A DNA stretch of 64,000 nucleotides, taken from positions 186,001-250,000 of the forward strand of contig JAMBUN010000129.1 of assembly GCA_030271035.1 (NCBI GenBank). The letters are read 5' to 3'. The notes beneath the pieces are model-generated. The model saw only the letters and a program-made list of their open reading frames with translations. It was not told the origin of the DNA and did not search any database. Shown here one piece after another: positions 22,801-34,404 of the stretch (its first letter is position 1; the number at the start of each line of letters is the position of its first letter). The stretch is from Microascus cirrosus (Eukaryota > Ascomycota > Sordariomycetes > Microascales > Microascaceae). A program made the position numbers and the translations under genes.

Positions 22801-23367
22801 AGACCAGAGGAGGAACTTTGCTAACCTCTCGGCTTGCTCTTGTATCTTTACTTCCTTCCCCAGAAGCGAGACCCGCCACTGCTTCTTCTCTCGATCAGCC
22901 CAGAGCTGCTTCACGATTGACTCGACGGATTGCCAGTTTGAGAGGTCTGCGCTGGTTGAAGTGTCGTCTTGCAGAGAGGCCAAGTGCATCTTGTAGTCTT
23001 CCATCAGCTCCGGTTCTCGGTTCTGAAATATTTCGTAAGCCCGAGTCCATGGATCGAAGTCGTTGTTCAGGGGAGGAGAAACTGCGTCGGAGGTCGATGG
23101 CTGAGCGGAGGATGAGGGGGCCGACGCAGGGGTTGGATTCGGAGGCTGTGGAGCACACGGCAGGACCTGCTTCGGAGGCGGCTGTGAGATGGTCGTCATG
23201 ATCGAGGCGATTTTAGCAGACCCACATGCCGGCGCCGTGGTTGTGGGGGATGGGGTCGTGTCCGAAGTCGCGGACGGAGAAGTGCCTTCGCCGCCGCCGT
23301 TGCGTACGCCGGACTTTTTCTTGAACTTTCTAAGCAGACTGCCCTTGATCTTCGAAAGTAGCCCCAT
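19805..23367 (-). CDS. NLR-like STAND protein: NWD + NACHT + C-terminal subtilisin-like (S8) domain
   Basis: Three exons on the minus strand, 23367-22723, 22674-20467 and 20374-19805, giving 1140 residues, all joints phase 0. A basic, Pro/Ser/Thr-rich N-terminus precedes an NWD-type domain (residues about 95-370; PWTRAYEIFQNREPELMEDY, then LLTSGTTKNEAMLKGFNSIG across intron 1). The NACHT NTPase has Walker A GPGCGKS (about 419-425) and Walker B VCVLDALDECN (about 520-530), then a winged-helix-like region (QTAKEFL). From about residue 868 comes a peptidase-S8 domain: IKVAIIDNGVD (Asp), DPHGTHISSLI (His, about 915), VDIISISW, and VSSFAPALAAGIASLVL (candidate Ser, about 1066). No WD, ankyrin or TPR repeats follow. 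Fungal NLRs act in non-self recognition and programmed cell death; here the protease could be effector or sensor. An older ATG-less extension upstream of 23367 is possible. The gene ends 137 bp from transposon P1 and is otherwise intact. Confidence 0.9.
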
Positions 23368-23849
23368 GTTGTTCGGAAAGCGGGATAGCAGGAGGGATGT
23401 CGATGGCTGTCTGTAGAAATCGTTGTCAGAGGAGGTTAACGTGCGCGATTTTTCGGCAGCAAATCGTGCGGTTGAGCAACCACTATAGATGCCCAACGAT
23501 CGGGCGACCAATGATGAATCTACCGATGAGATGACGACGAAATTTGTGCCTTGAGGAACGAAGTTCCGAAAGGTCTTTATGCGATCGCATTAGCCAGTAG
23601 AGCAGTAAATGTTAGCAGCTGGCGTCAGCTGCTGCTCAGATATATCTCCGCACCGCTCAAGTCAGCTGCAGCCTCTACACACGCACAACGCCACCTACTT
23701 TCGCTCCTATATTAATATATTTTGTTACTTAAGTTAGAACCCGGAATTGCTGCTAGCTTGTTCTTTAGGTGTTTTGTTTCTATTGCAAGCTAGCCTGATT
23801 TCCCCTCTCTTTACTAGCCCTAGGTCTCTGTGTCTCTAATAGTAGCCTT

Positions 23850-25690
23850 ACTTAGCTGCTCCAGTCTCTTCTCTGCTGCTGCTATGCTCTCTGGTATAGT
23901 GTTGCCCACGACGTCCTGTTCCTGTGCCCTCAATAGCAGCATAATACTGTCGAGCAACAGACATCGAGACAGCTGTACGTATAGGCTGTAGGGGTTGTAT
24001 TAACTAGGGACTGCTTCCCCGTTAACCACTGTTGTCTGCGTCCTGCACAGTTCTAACCCTACCCGGCCCAGCGTCCTGCCTTGCACCTTATATTCCATAC
24101 AGGCGAACGTAGCTACGCACAGCAGCCCCTGGCAGACTATACTATTTTGTTACCGGGGTTGCTTCCTCTGGTACTCTATCTTTACACTGACAAGCGTAAG
24201 TAGGATAGTGCTGGCCGGCATGCCTACAAAGTGGAGGTCCCTTGTTATGTCTGACGCTAGCAGAATGTCTGCTGGCAGGCCGAAGTGGAGGATGGTATTA
24301 TCGCTGATATAGTGGCCTGGATATGCTTTGTCAGGGAAATCGTCTAGGGCTATATATCCAGTGCTGTTGACCAGCTTCAGGCCCTGGTGGATATTCTGGT
24401 TCATAACGACAGGCATGCCAGGGACGAACATGAAGACAGCAGGCACAGGGGTAGCGCTATTATCCCTATAACTCAGTATCATAAGGGCCTCCTCCTCTTT
24501 GGTCAGCTGCCTGTCTTTCTACTTATGCTCTGAGATAAAGATCTGTAGGTAGCTCCACTGCTGTCTGTAGAAGGACAGGACTGCCTCTACGTTTAGGTTC
24601 TAGCAGTTCCTGTTTAGCAGCGTTACCACTGTGATGCCTAACTCCTACAGGATCTGCCTACCCTCCTGGAAGCACCTCTTGTTCAGGAGGCCTGCATCAG
24701 TCCTATCTTGTATGCCCTGGTGCACATATATCAACAGCAGTAGCAGCATTAGGTCTCCTGCTGTGCAGACCTGTTCTGTCAGGATGATCACAGTTATGAA
24801 CTTGTTCTATAAGGCGTGGGCCTATCGTGCTAGTGCCTTTGCTCAGTCCTGAACAACCTGTTATTGTCCTACCAGATTGCTATGCTAGGGAGGAGGATTG
24901 ACTGCTCCTGCACAGGGCAGAACTGGCAGAAATCCCTACAGAAAAGGACAACTGGTATGCTGCCAAAATCTTCTGCACACCTGCAAAGCTTGCAAAGTTG
25001 TTTGTTTACTGTGTATAGCGTCTGCGCACTAAGCATGCTGACCTTGTCAATAATCAGCAGGCATTTCTCCTGCCAGCCTATTCAGACCTGGCTGTCAACA
25101 ACCAGGCCTGCCGCGCCTGGGTTCTGGCCACTGTTGACTGTCTTACTGGATCCTGCCTGTAATATACCTTTTAAGAAGCTGTATGCCAAATAGATTGTCA
25201 CTCTGTTAATCTGTGCTACAGCTGTCCTAGATATTGCTATTACTAGCAGACAGTACGATATCTCCTTGATTAAAAACATTTCAGCTACAGCCTTAATAAT
25301 ATATGACGTTCTAGTGCTGCCCTTACTGCTAATAAATATATATAGCTAGGCAGTCCTCTGTTCATTACTGTGTACACGATCAAGCTGCTGACATAACAGT
25401 TACAGGGCAATACCTGTTTCTGATTAAAGGTAAAAGACATAGTAAGCTGCCTTCCTACCTTAGTAAATGATATGGCTGGCCTGAACTGGATGCTCGCTAA
25501 TAGCGTTATGCCTTGCACTAGACACTCTGAGTCTGCCTCTGTCATATTAACTCCTTGCTTGCTAAAACTGCTTAGGACGCTATATAACGCTTTGGCATAA
25601 CCTGTTGTCTCATAGTCAGGTCAAGGTAGGCTCTGCATCCCCTAGATTATCTTCACCCTCTCTTAAGACATACTTGCCTGCTGTAGTTTG
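23850..25690 (-). pseudogene. Pif1-type helicase relic (Helitron-like helicase ORF)
   Basis: Reading the minus strand, pieces of one helicase occur in order. RTAVAQINRVTIYLAYSFLK and IDKVSML lie around 25000-25230. FMFVPGMPVVMNQNIHQGLK and DKAYPGHYISDNTILHFGLP lie around 24150-24480. The C-terminal motifs YKVQGRTLGRVGLEL and YSLYVQLSRC lie around 23950-24110. Frames change repeatedly and stops are frequent, so no functional protein is possible. This ORF class is widespread in fungi and usually annotated as PIF1 helicase; membership of a Helitron is inferred, since I see no RepHel rolling-circle motif. The Walker A region is not identifiable. Confidence 0.75.
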
Positions 25691-25704
25691 ATAGACCTAT
25701 GCTG

Positions 25705-26029
25705 TCCCATCCTTTTACACAGGTGGCTGGCTCTAATACCAGACCGCAAACCTGTCAGCATCCTGAGCTACTGAGACAGCGGGTGGCATCCGACTTCGAC
25801 GAACCATCATGGCTTACGATTCCCCTCGTATTCTCCTGCCCCGTCCGTTGTGACACGGATACTAATTAGCTAGATAATCGCGTCGTATTACCGGATACAC
25901 AACTCTCTCTGGTAGTTCGTGTCATGCGTCGCTTTTGCGCCTTTCCACCGGCAGATATCTTAGTGGGTCTTACTGATTATAATTCGAATTAGAACAACAA
26001 TTCAGTACATACGACCATAGCTCGTGGAA
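25705..26029. repeat. 331-bp dispersed repeat, copy B
   Basis: Second copy of 15161-15491 in the same orientation, lying at the 5' side of the Pif1 relic. Main differences are scattered substitutions and a few short indels, including GTATTCTCC versus GTTCTCC and a shorter AACAACAATTC stretch. Confidence 0.8.
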
Positions 26030-28199
26030 AACTGAGGGTCCCGTCCGCTCCCCTGAACATAAACCACGAAGCGCCGGACTAGTAGTTGGGTCGGTGACGA
26101 CCAGCGAATCCCCGGTGTTGTATGTTTTTGCTCCTTTTTGGCCTTCTCCCACAGCTCTTTTCCTCCCCAAACTATGAATAATCCTTTGATGGTACGTGTT
26201 GGATCTGTTTTCGTCCATGCCCTCTCCTCTCCTTTCCTCTCCTCTGTGCTGGTTCTTAGGCATTCTATATGCAGTAGACAAAAGCCTCTTCATTTTCTTT
26301 ACGCGTTCGAATCCTTATGTCTTTTTTGCAGGGTCTACACCTAAGTGAATTTAGGAGTTTGTTCAGAAGGGTGTTTACTTTGGACTAGGGAGTAAAACTC
26401 TTCCTTCAACGTTCTTCTCTTATATAGGACCTGTTCTCTACTTTAATACGCACAAAGCCAGGGACAAGACTTATACTGCGATTTAGAACTTATGCTTTAT
26501 GCCTTAATACGACTAAAATCTTATTAGGAAGATTGTTGACTTTAATTTCCTGACACTCAGGTGCTACAGGTTTGGCCAGTAGTGCTCAGCTCTTTATATA
26601 GGACATAACCTGCTCTAGTCCTTCTAAGGATCGTACTATGTCTTAAGCTATAGTCACCAGAACATTACAGGACAGTGATTACGGTTTATCGATTATAGCA
26701 ATATTTGTATTTAACTTAATAGCAACTACTTACAGCTTCTCTAAAACGCTAAGACAGCAGAGAAGGAATAGAAAAAATAGCAAATAATAAAAATGTCAGC
26801 GCTAATCTGCCAGGGCGGCAACTCACACTCTCTCCGGCGTCCTATTGCTAGGCTCCGAGGTTCGGTTGCTCGCAAGCTGTTCGTGGCCTGTATCCCCATT
26901 TGCATGGAAGAACGTGAGGTGGTACACAAACACTAGTGTGACGTGAACGAACGGCCATACATTGGGGTCGCCGAGTCGGTACAAAGTCGAGACCGAAGTA
27001 CGCCAACTCCGAGTTAGGAGATTTCCTAGCGCAACAGTACCCGCCACTATTTCACGCCGCGACCAACGTTCCGTCCTTTATCAACGCCTTCAAGCTAATT
27101 CCTAACCTGAAGCACCTAATTACCAAATGTCCGGGGCAGGACCTGTGCGAGAGGTCCCGTCAAGACATAGCAGATTTTGCACTGATCAGCCTCCGGATAG
27201 CGGTGGAGCAGACATCTATAAAGCTATCCAAGCTCTCGCTCGTGTCGCTGCACCCTGCCGAATTCACGCTCTTTCCCGGATTCGGCTACGCCAAGCCATC
27301 AACCAGACTACAAGCCCCAGAGGCGGACAGCCATAACAGGGAGCCCATTATAGACACGCAGTTGCCGCGTCGCAGCGCGAGTCAGGAACGCTCGAGTCCT
27401 CACCACCGATAATGAATTTTCACATGCTACTCCCGTCACGCCCTGCTAGGGGATCCCTCGTGGCGGGGCGAGGGGGGAGGGGATCAGCGAGAGAGGAAAA
27501 GGGGGCATGGCTGGTACAGGCACTCCAGACATAAACCCATCTTCTCCCCCAAGATGTTCTATCCCTTTCCTCGTCCTATACCTGTAGCTTCTGTTGGAAT
27601 GGGGCTGAATCAATGTCTGATGAGGATATTCGCCGTCACAGCAAGCCGAAGCTGTCTGTCTCATACCCCGTATAGTCAGTATGAGACCTCAGACATTAGG
27701 TTTTGCAACGACCCTAATGAAGCTATATAAGAGGGTCGCGCTAGAAGGAAGGTCGGGGTTCCGGCGATTCCAACACCACGACTGTAGTAGGGCCGATTAA
27801 CAAAGGGATCGTGTGAACAGCAACCGCTGTCGGATCGTCCGGCACAATGAATCGCCATTTTAGGTTAGTCTTGTCGCGGCAAGCAGTACGGAGTAGCGAA
27901 GCGGACGACCCGTCGGGTCCACCCTCCAGACTGTCGGAGTGTCGGATCGCCCGCAGGTGGGTCCGGACCAGGTGGCTCGTCTGGACTTTCCCTGCCGGTA
28001 GCTGCTGTTGGAATGCAGGAGAAGGGAAGCAATGTAGAGCAGTTCTCCCAAAGCACTTACACCAAGGATGGCTTCCACAACCAATACCATGTACTGACGG
28101 ACTACTTCTGCATTTAACCTCGCTGCTACTACCGCTTCATACGGTACATACGGCCCTAATTTTCCACCGAGATCCTATCCTATCTCCCCCGATAAAGTA
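26030..28199. other. 2.2-kb gene-free stretch
   Basis: Open frames are short, overlap on both strands and show no domain. I found no terminal repeats here other than the start of P2 at the right edge. Possibly old degraded transposon sequence. Confidence 0.4.
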
Positions 28200-29437
28200 A
28201 CGTCCCTCACCCCTCAACCGCCACCCCCCCTCAACCGCCAACCCAAAAAAGCCTCACCGCCATTTCAACCTACCTTCTTCAACCTACAATATCTTTGCCA
28301 ATTTTAGTCCAATATTTACCAGATTTTCAATACTACTGCTTCAATTAAAAATGCCCAATTATACTGAATATGAGATCAATCAGGCCATAGGATCTATTCT
28401 AAATGGGCAATCTATCAAGAAGACCTCTAAAGAATGGGGCATCCCAATGTCAACTCTTCGAGACCGCATACAAGGCTCTCGATCAAAAGCTACTGCTGCA
28501 TCTAGCTGTCAGAAGCTATCTACGCCCAGGAAAACCACCTAGTCCAATGGATACAAGTCCAGGCTGCCCTAGGACTCCCACCAACCCATCAACAAATCAG
28601 GGAGTTTAACGAATCCTACGCCTACAAGGAGGACCCCAAACTCTTAGAAAAAAACTGGTTCCAAGCCTTCCTACGTCGGAACCCTTCTATCAAGGTCCAA
28701 AGAGCCAGAGCTATCGATTCCCAGCGTGTCAATAGAGCATCAACTGACATAATCAGGACCTGGTTTCAACGCCTATCTATCCCAGAAATCAAGGCCATCC
28801 AACCAGCTAACCGGTATAATATGGATGAGACTGGTATCCTAGAAGGTCTAGGGTCTAATGGCCTAGTCCTAGGATCTGCTGGAGCCCGGAATCTACAGAA
28901 AATAACAGCCTGGATCTAGGGCCTGGGTTACACTAATCGAGTGCATCAGTGCTACTGGATCTACAGTCCGGCCCTTGGTCATATATGGGCCAGTCAGTTC
29001 AACAACAGTGGTTTCTATTAGATCTACATCCCTATACTGGCTGGAAATTCCATACAGCAGATAATAGATAGACTAATAACAATACAGCTATCTACTGGCT
29101 CAAGGATATCTTTATCCCTTTAACATAACCTACAGACCTAACTGTACCCTGACTCCTTATCCTAGATGGCCATAAAAGCCATGAGTCTACTGAATTCATG
29201 TATCTTTGTTATATCCAAAACATACACCTACTTTACCTACCTGCCCATACATCTCATGTCCTCCAACCCTTGGATCAGTCAGTTTTTGGGCCACTGAAGG
29301 CTCCCTATAAGAAGGAACTGGGATATCTGGAGCAGTGGAGTGATTCTACAGTAGTAGGCAAAAGGAACTTTCTTTCCTGCTACCGTAAGGCACGCCAGTC
29401 AGCTCTTACAGCTCAGAATATCCGGTCTGGTTAGAAA
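28200..29437 (+). mobile_element. Pogo/Fot1-like transposon P2, 3'-truncated, least mutated of its subfamily
   Basis: Starts with ACGTCCCTCACC after a TA. The transposase begins at 28351, MPNYTEYEINQAIGSILNGQ, a psq/CENP-B-like helix-turn-helix, but shifts frame after about 45 residues. Later pieces are recognisable: a CENP-B HTH region (about 28570-28700), NMDETGILEGLGSNGLVLG (about 28820-28880), then DGHKSHESTEFMYLCYIQNI and LPAHTSHVLQPLDQSVF (about 29165-29290), the DDE catalytic half. It stops near GGTTAGAAATCAAC; the right TIR is absent. Useful as a guide to align the more damaged P1 and P3. Confidence 0.82.
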
Positions 29438-30766
29438 TCAACACATCGATGAGAAGCTACTCAACCTGGTCAATTACGCCTCCCTCCAATCCTCACTCCA
29501 GCTCCTTCACCTACAAGGGAACTGCTCGGCTCGAGAAAGAGGGATGGGACGCCCGATAGACAATGCCGGCCTTCCAGTAGTCTGACTTGATTATGCAACT
29601 ACTAGTCTTCCCGTTTTGCGTTTCGAAGCCGGAGTGAAAACCACTTACCAGGGACAAATCTAATACTAGGTCCCTGGGATGTGGTAGGCCTGGAGTAGCG
29701 AGCAGCTGGGCTGGAGGAAGATTAGAGGAGAAACGCCCAGTCGATAATACACGTTATGCTTAAGTTATCGTTAACAAAGAGGTTCTGGACGCTTATTTCG
29801 TGATGGTGAAGGGGAAAGCCAGAGGCCGAATGGCAGGCAGGACGAACCATACGGGGGATGATAGGGTCCTGCAGGAGTTGGCTCGCGAGACAAACATCTT
29901 AAGACTTAGAGGCATGTCAAAACTGCGTTACGTGAAGTTGGAAAACGGCCGCGCACCTGATGTGAACTAAAGCGTGGTTTTTGTCAAACAGAATGTCTGT
30001 GCGATATCAGAAACAGGGTGTATACCATGTGTCGAATTTGACACACTAAACGTATGCAATGGCCGACATCAGTACATGCATCTATTAAAAAGGGAACCAA
30101 GCCTTGCACTAGGCTTAATAGAGATAGACACACCGGTCAATCAATATACTCGTATCCAGCCCCATATCTGACAGTCTTCACCTAGCGACTTGCACGGCCT
30201 ATGGATGAGGCCGGGTTCTAATGCACTGCAGGTTGGTTGAGCCTTTCTGCCCGACGACTGGGGCAGCAGTCCCGGTTCAAATAATCGTTCTCCATTGTAT
30301 CCTAAACGAATCAGGTCCCTTCTAGACGGTTCAATAGGAACAAATTGCAGGATCTTGGATCAAGACAGAATGCTATGAGGGTGAAATTAGACCGCTTCTA
30401 AATTTATCCGCCACGCCACCCCCACCGCCCCCCATAGTTGGGGGCGCGCCTAGGAAGGGCGTCGCGCGTCCCGTGGGAAACCAGGCGGCACGGCTAATGC
30501 TCGTTAATCCTAATAGACCCCTACACTTTGCCACTCGCATCAGTACAAATACGGCCTCACCCCCGAAATATGACCAGCAAAGCCGATCCCTACCCACAAA
30601 ACAACAGCCCGAAGCCGCCCCAGAGCTCTCTCCTGCATTTAGTATGTCGCGCGCACGCGGTCACTGAGGACCCTGGCTTACTCTAATCTAGGATAATATG
30701 GTGTGCAACTAGTCGCTCAAGTAGGACGATTGTACCAAAGGTTAAGATTTCGAATACGGGGCAGTC
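29438..30766. other. Intergenic, no gene recognised
   Basis: Contains no supported coding region. The right end is the presumed promoter of the membrane-protein gene starting at 30767. ORF 29974-30171 is short and featureless. Confidence 0.4.
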
Positions 30767-33272
30767 ATGGTAGGCATAATCTCGATCGTCATCGCAGTGA
30801 TCTTCCTAGCTGGATCGATCCTTTCAGCATGCATCACTAGTTGGGTGGCATATCACAACGACAAAGTTAAACGACTTTCCGAGTCTGAAAGATTAGTCGC
30901 GAAATATCGAGATCCCGTCCTCCTAGCGGCTATGGATTTGCAATCAAGAATTTATAACCACTTGCGGCAAGGGCTCGGTGTCTTTGTCCAGGATCGCCGC
31001 CGGGCCGACAGGGAGGAGGCAGGCAACGAGGGCGGCAAGGAGTCTGAGCATTACACCCCACCTTTACAATAGAAGGGGGAACCTCGTTGTTTTCCATACA
31101 GCATTCGCCATCGGCCAGTATTTCTCGTGGACGTAACGTCCCTCACCCACAACCGGGCCACCCCCCCGACCAGGCCACCCTAAAATCCAACTATCAAAAA
31201 ACAGACCCTCCCTTTAACCCGATTTTTCAACCTGTTTTAATACCATAATAATACAGTCTTCTGGCTCACTAGGTAATTCAGAGTTGCTAGATTTAGCTAT
31301 ACCATCAGTTTTATCGCCTGCCTTAATTTAGGCCTTATAGATAGCTTTAATATCAGAAAACTTTAAATTAGGGCTGATCTAGACCCTCTCCTTTTTCCTA
31401 GGCCTTATAGCCTTAACCTGCTCTTTAAGGGCTTAGACCCTATATTATAAGGTAGCTAGTTAGTTGTCCTTCTTACTAAAACCTTTTACACCTTCTAGAA
31501 TAATAGCTATTATATACTAGTAGGTTGATCTAGTTAGCTATATAGGGCCAGCTGGTCCTAAAGATTAATACCCTTCCTAGGGGTTAACTATATAACTGTA
31601 GATATAACTATATTCTACTGCTAGATAGGTCTAAGCTTAGGGGTCCTATCTAGGGCAGAGTTAACCTTACTGCTAGCCTTAGTAGAATTCTTAAGTAGTA
31701 GTGGACTAAAGAGAGTCAGGCCAGGGATACTAGCTATAGACCTATTGATTTCTAACTAGACTGTATATTCTAGGCTATTAGGGCTGACTAGTATACTTTC
31801 GAATAGGAGTTAAGGAAGGCCCTTAGGGTTACTACTATAGAATTATTCTATTATTCTAGGTAGCCTAGCTTTTTTCTATAGGTAGCCTTTAATAGCCTAG
31901 AAACTGACTAATCTAAGGGCTAAAGGATATAGGATATATAAAGAGGTAGGTAAAGTACATATATATTATATATATAACTAAGATATATAAAATCTATAGA
32001 CTTATAGCTTTTATAACTGTCTAGGATTAGGAGCTAGGCTATAGTTAGATCTATAGGTTAGGTTATAAGGATAAAGACTTCTTTAAGCTAGTAAATAGCT
32101 GTCTTATTATCTATCTATCTGTTTTCTATTAAATAGAACTTCTAGTTTACATAAGGTTAAAGATCTAAGGGAAACTATTACTGCTGAACTGACTTGCTGT
32201 TATAGATAATAAAAGGTGGTACTGTTAAGCCAGTAGTACTAACACACTTAATCAGGGTGATCTAGGCCTGAGATCCAGGCTTTTTTTTCTGTAGATTTCG
32301 GGCTCTAGCAGATCCTAGGACTAGTCTATTAGACCCTTGGCCTTCTAGAATACTTAGTCTTATCTATATTATACCAGTTAGCTGGCTGGATAGCCTTGAT
32401 CTCTATAATAGATAGATATTAAAACTAGGCCTTAATTTTGTCAGTTAATGCTCTGTTAATACACTAGGAATCAGTAGGTCTAGCTCTTTAGACCTTTATT
32501 GAAGGATTATAATAAAGAAAGGCTTAGAACCAGTTCTTTCTAAGGGTCTAGGGGCCTCCTTATAGGTATAGGATCTGCTTAGTAAATTCCCTGATTTATT
32601 AATAGGTTAGTAGGAGCCCTAGAGTGGCCTAGACCTGTATCTATTCTACTAGATGGTTTTCCTAGGTTAGGGATAGCTTCTAGAAGCTAGAAAAGGCCTT
32701 ATCCTTAGGTTAGACCCCTTAGAGCCTTTGTTAAAGAGTTGCCCTTAGAACGCCCTAGGAAATCGAAGCCTTACAAAGAGACTGGCTATTCGTAATAGAA
32801 TCCAAAGCCTGATTGACTTTATATTCTGTATAGTTTGGTATCTTCTATTAAAGTAGTAATATATAAAGTTTAAAAAGATTTGGGATTAAATTTGTAAAGA
32901 TATTGTAGGTTGAAAAGGGTGGGTTCAAATGGCGGTGAGGGATTTTGGGGTGGCCCGGTTGTGGGTGAGGGACGTTACATCCTCTGCCGACAAGTCCAGT
33001 TTCTCCGTTTCTCAACAGAGGAAAATAACAAGAAGCTCTCAGAGATCCTCGACGCTATCGGACATATATTCCTCACGGATAAATATCGACCGGGCCAAGA
33101 TGACCGATTCTTGATATGGCGCCCAGAACAGATGGCTATTGGAGAGATTATGGCCGTTCCTCAGGATGGGTACGGTGAGGAGCTTTTTTGCATGGGATAC
33201 TCGGAATTCTACTCGAAGTTTCAGAACACCGATGGGGAAGATAAGGACTTTCAACGGTGGTTCAGGCCCTAA
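30767..33272 (+). pseudogene. Conserved fungal membrane protein, split by transposon P3
   Basis: The left part starts at ATG 30767 with a TM helix (MVGIISIVIAVIFLAGSILS) and the segment YRDPVLLAAMDLQSRIYNHL, characteristic of a conserved fungal protein of unknown function. After transposon P3 the family continues as CRQVQFLRFSTEENNKKLSE, DAIGHIFLTDK, FLIWRPEQMAIGEIM, MGYSEFYSKF and DFQRWFRP. Across the insertion, reading FAIGQYFSW up to the TA and resuming after it gives YILCRQ in the same frame, so a single-TA excision would join them. A second, independent defect lies near 31060-31080, where the frame of HYTPP ends in TAG and the FAIGQYF frame is one step off. The right part stops at 33272, shorter than I would expect for the family. 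Function unknown. Confidence 0.75.
31136..32975 (-). mobile_element. Pogo/Fot1-like transposon P3, heavily mutated
   Basis: Flanked by TA duplications (31134-31135 and 32976-32977). TIRs start ACGTCCCTCACC on both sides. The internal 1.8 kb aligns with P1 and P2 in reverse orientation (ATG-equivalent near 32845) but is saturated with TA, CTA and TAG, and no open frame survives. It interrupts the membrane-protein gene 30767-33272. Confidence 0.88.
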
Positions 33273-33435
33273 GTAAGCCTAAGTAACCCTAAGTAACCCT
33301 AAGTATATGGTTTGATGGCTCGTATCAACCAAGCTAGTCGACTTAATCGTGTAGTTCATGACACCGGGTTCCTCGTCGGTTCTGCCCAGGTGTGATCTAC
33401 GTCGGGTGTAAGTAGACTATCTAAGACTACTTAAC

Positions 33436-34404
33436 CTAACCTTTCTTCTCTACTAGCCTAGCATTAAGTCCCACCAAGAGGACATACACCACTTCTAATC
33501 TCGGAACCGACAAAGCCTTTTCGCGAGCAAATCCAAGTATACTTCCTAGAATAGCCTCAACCTCCATCTCTTGTCCGCGAAACATATCGGACATCATGCT
33601 TGGCTTTACACCCGGATACTGACGAGCGTGCGTTCGGCCCATTTGGAACTTGATTGTTTCCTCATTTGCGTCTTGAGAATAGCCAAACGCCGCAGCGACG
33701 AGGCAAATTTCCCGCATTATGTCATCCACGACATTCAAAGCAATAGGGGATGCTTGCAGAAGTTGAATGTCATGACAGCGAGAGAGAGCGCAGATTGGGT
33801 TCCACGCCCCGTTGGCCACTATCTTCTTCCATCTCTCTCCTTGCACATCGTCTAGTATATGGACGGTGGCTCCGCCATCGCGCAAAATTGAAGCGAGTCT
33901 CTGGGCATGGTCGCGCGTTGCCGTGGAAGGATAAGGCCCAAGGAATAGTCTCTCTACCTCTGTGTGCTTGACGGAGGTTGCCGAAGTCTGTGATGTTGGC
34001 ATATACACGACTCCCGAGATGATTGGACTAGTGGGATATTCTTGAAGATAGTCCTTTTCCACACCGAGTCCATTTTGTAGGAGAACAATGGTCGTCTTGG
34101 GACTCTTGAGCGTAGGCGCCATAGCCTTAACGGTTTGTCCTTGGGAGCCGGGGAATGACTTCGTGCAGATAATGACAAAGTCGAAAGGTTGCTTGCTCAA
34201 ACCAACTGATTCATTGACCGAGGATACTACTGTGGGCCGGATGGTTTGGTCGCCAAAAATCGTCGATTCAACTCGGAGGCCAGACGACTTTGCTTGCTCA
34301 AAGTTGGAGCGACAGACACACACCACTTCTGCGCCAGCGCGAGTGAATATGAGGGTGTAGATGGTGCCGATGCTGCCCATCCCAAATATGAGTATGCGTG
34401 TCAT
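33436..34404 (-). CDS. Ketopantoate reductase (ApbA/PanE) family protein
   Basis: Single exon, 322 residues from the ATG at 34404 (MTRILIFGMGSIGTIYTLIF); the frame extends further upstream, but this start places the dinucleotide-binding motif GMGSIG at the N-terminus as in the family. Other landmarks are DFVIICTKSF, TTIVLLQNGLG, the catalytic region GERWKKIVANGAWNPICAL with the conserved Lys, and a C-terminal all-helical part with KPSMMSDMFRGQEMEVEAIL. The family reduces 2-dehydropantoate to pantoate with NADPH; many fungal paralogs inside clusters reduce other 2-keto acids. It lies head-to-tail, 533 bp downstream of the FAD monooxygenase, suggesting a cluster role rather than housekeeping CoA synthesis (inference). 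Confidence 0.92.
   Translation of the reverse strand: MTRILIFGMGSIGTIYTLIFTRAGAEVVCVCRSNFEQAKSSGLRVESTIFGDQTIRPTVVSSVNESVGLSKQPFDFVIICTKSFPGSQGQTVKAMAPTLKSPKTTIVLLQNGLGVEKDYLQEYPTSPIISGVVYMPTSQTSATSVKHTEVERLFLGPYPSTATRDHAQRLASILRDGGATVHILDDVQGERWKKIVANGAWNPICALSRCHDIQLLQASPIALNVVDDIMREICLVAAAFGYSQDANEETIKFQMGRTHARQYPGVKPSMMSDMFRGQEMEVEAILGSILGFAREKALSVPRLEVVYVLLVGLNARLVEKKG

Noticed and set aside
33271..33305. TAAGTAACCC tandem units as telomere-like sequence
   Set aside because: Only three to four imperfect units, and the motif does not match the usual fungal TTAGGG/CCCTAA repeat; a local duplication at the end of the broken gene.
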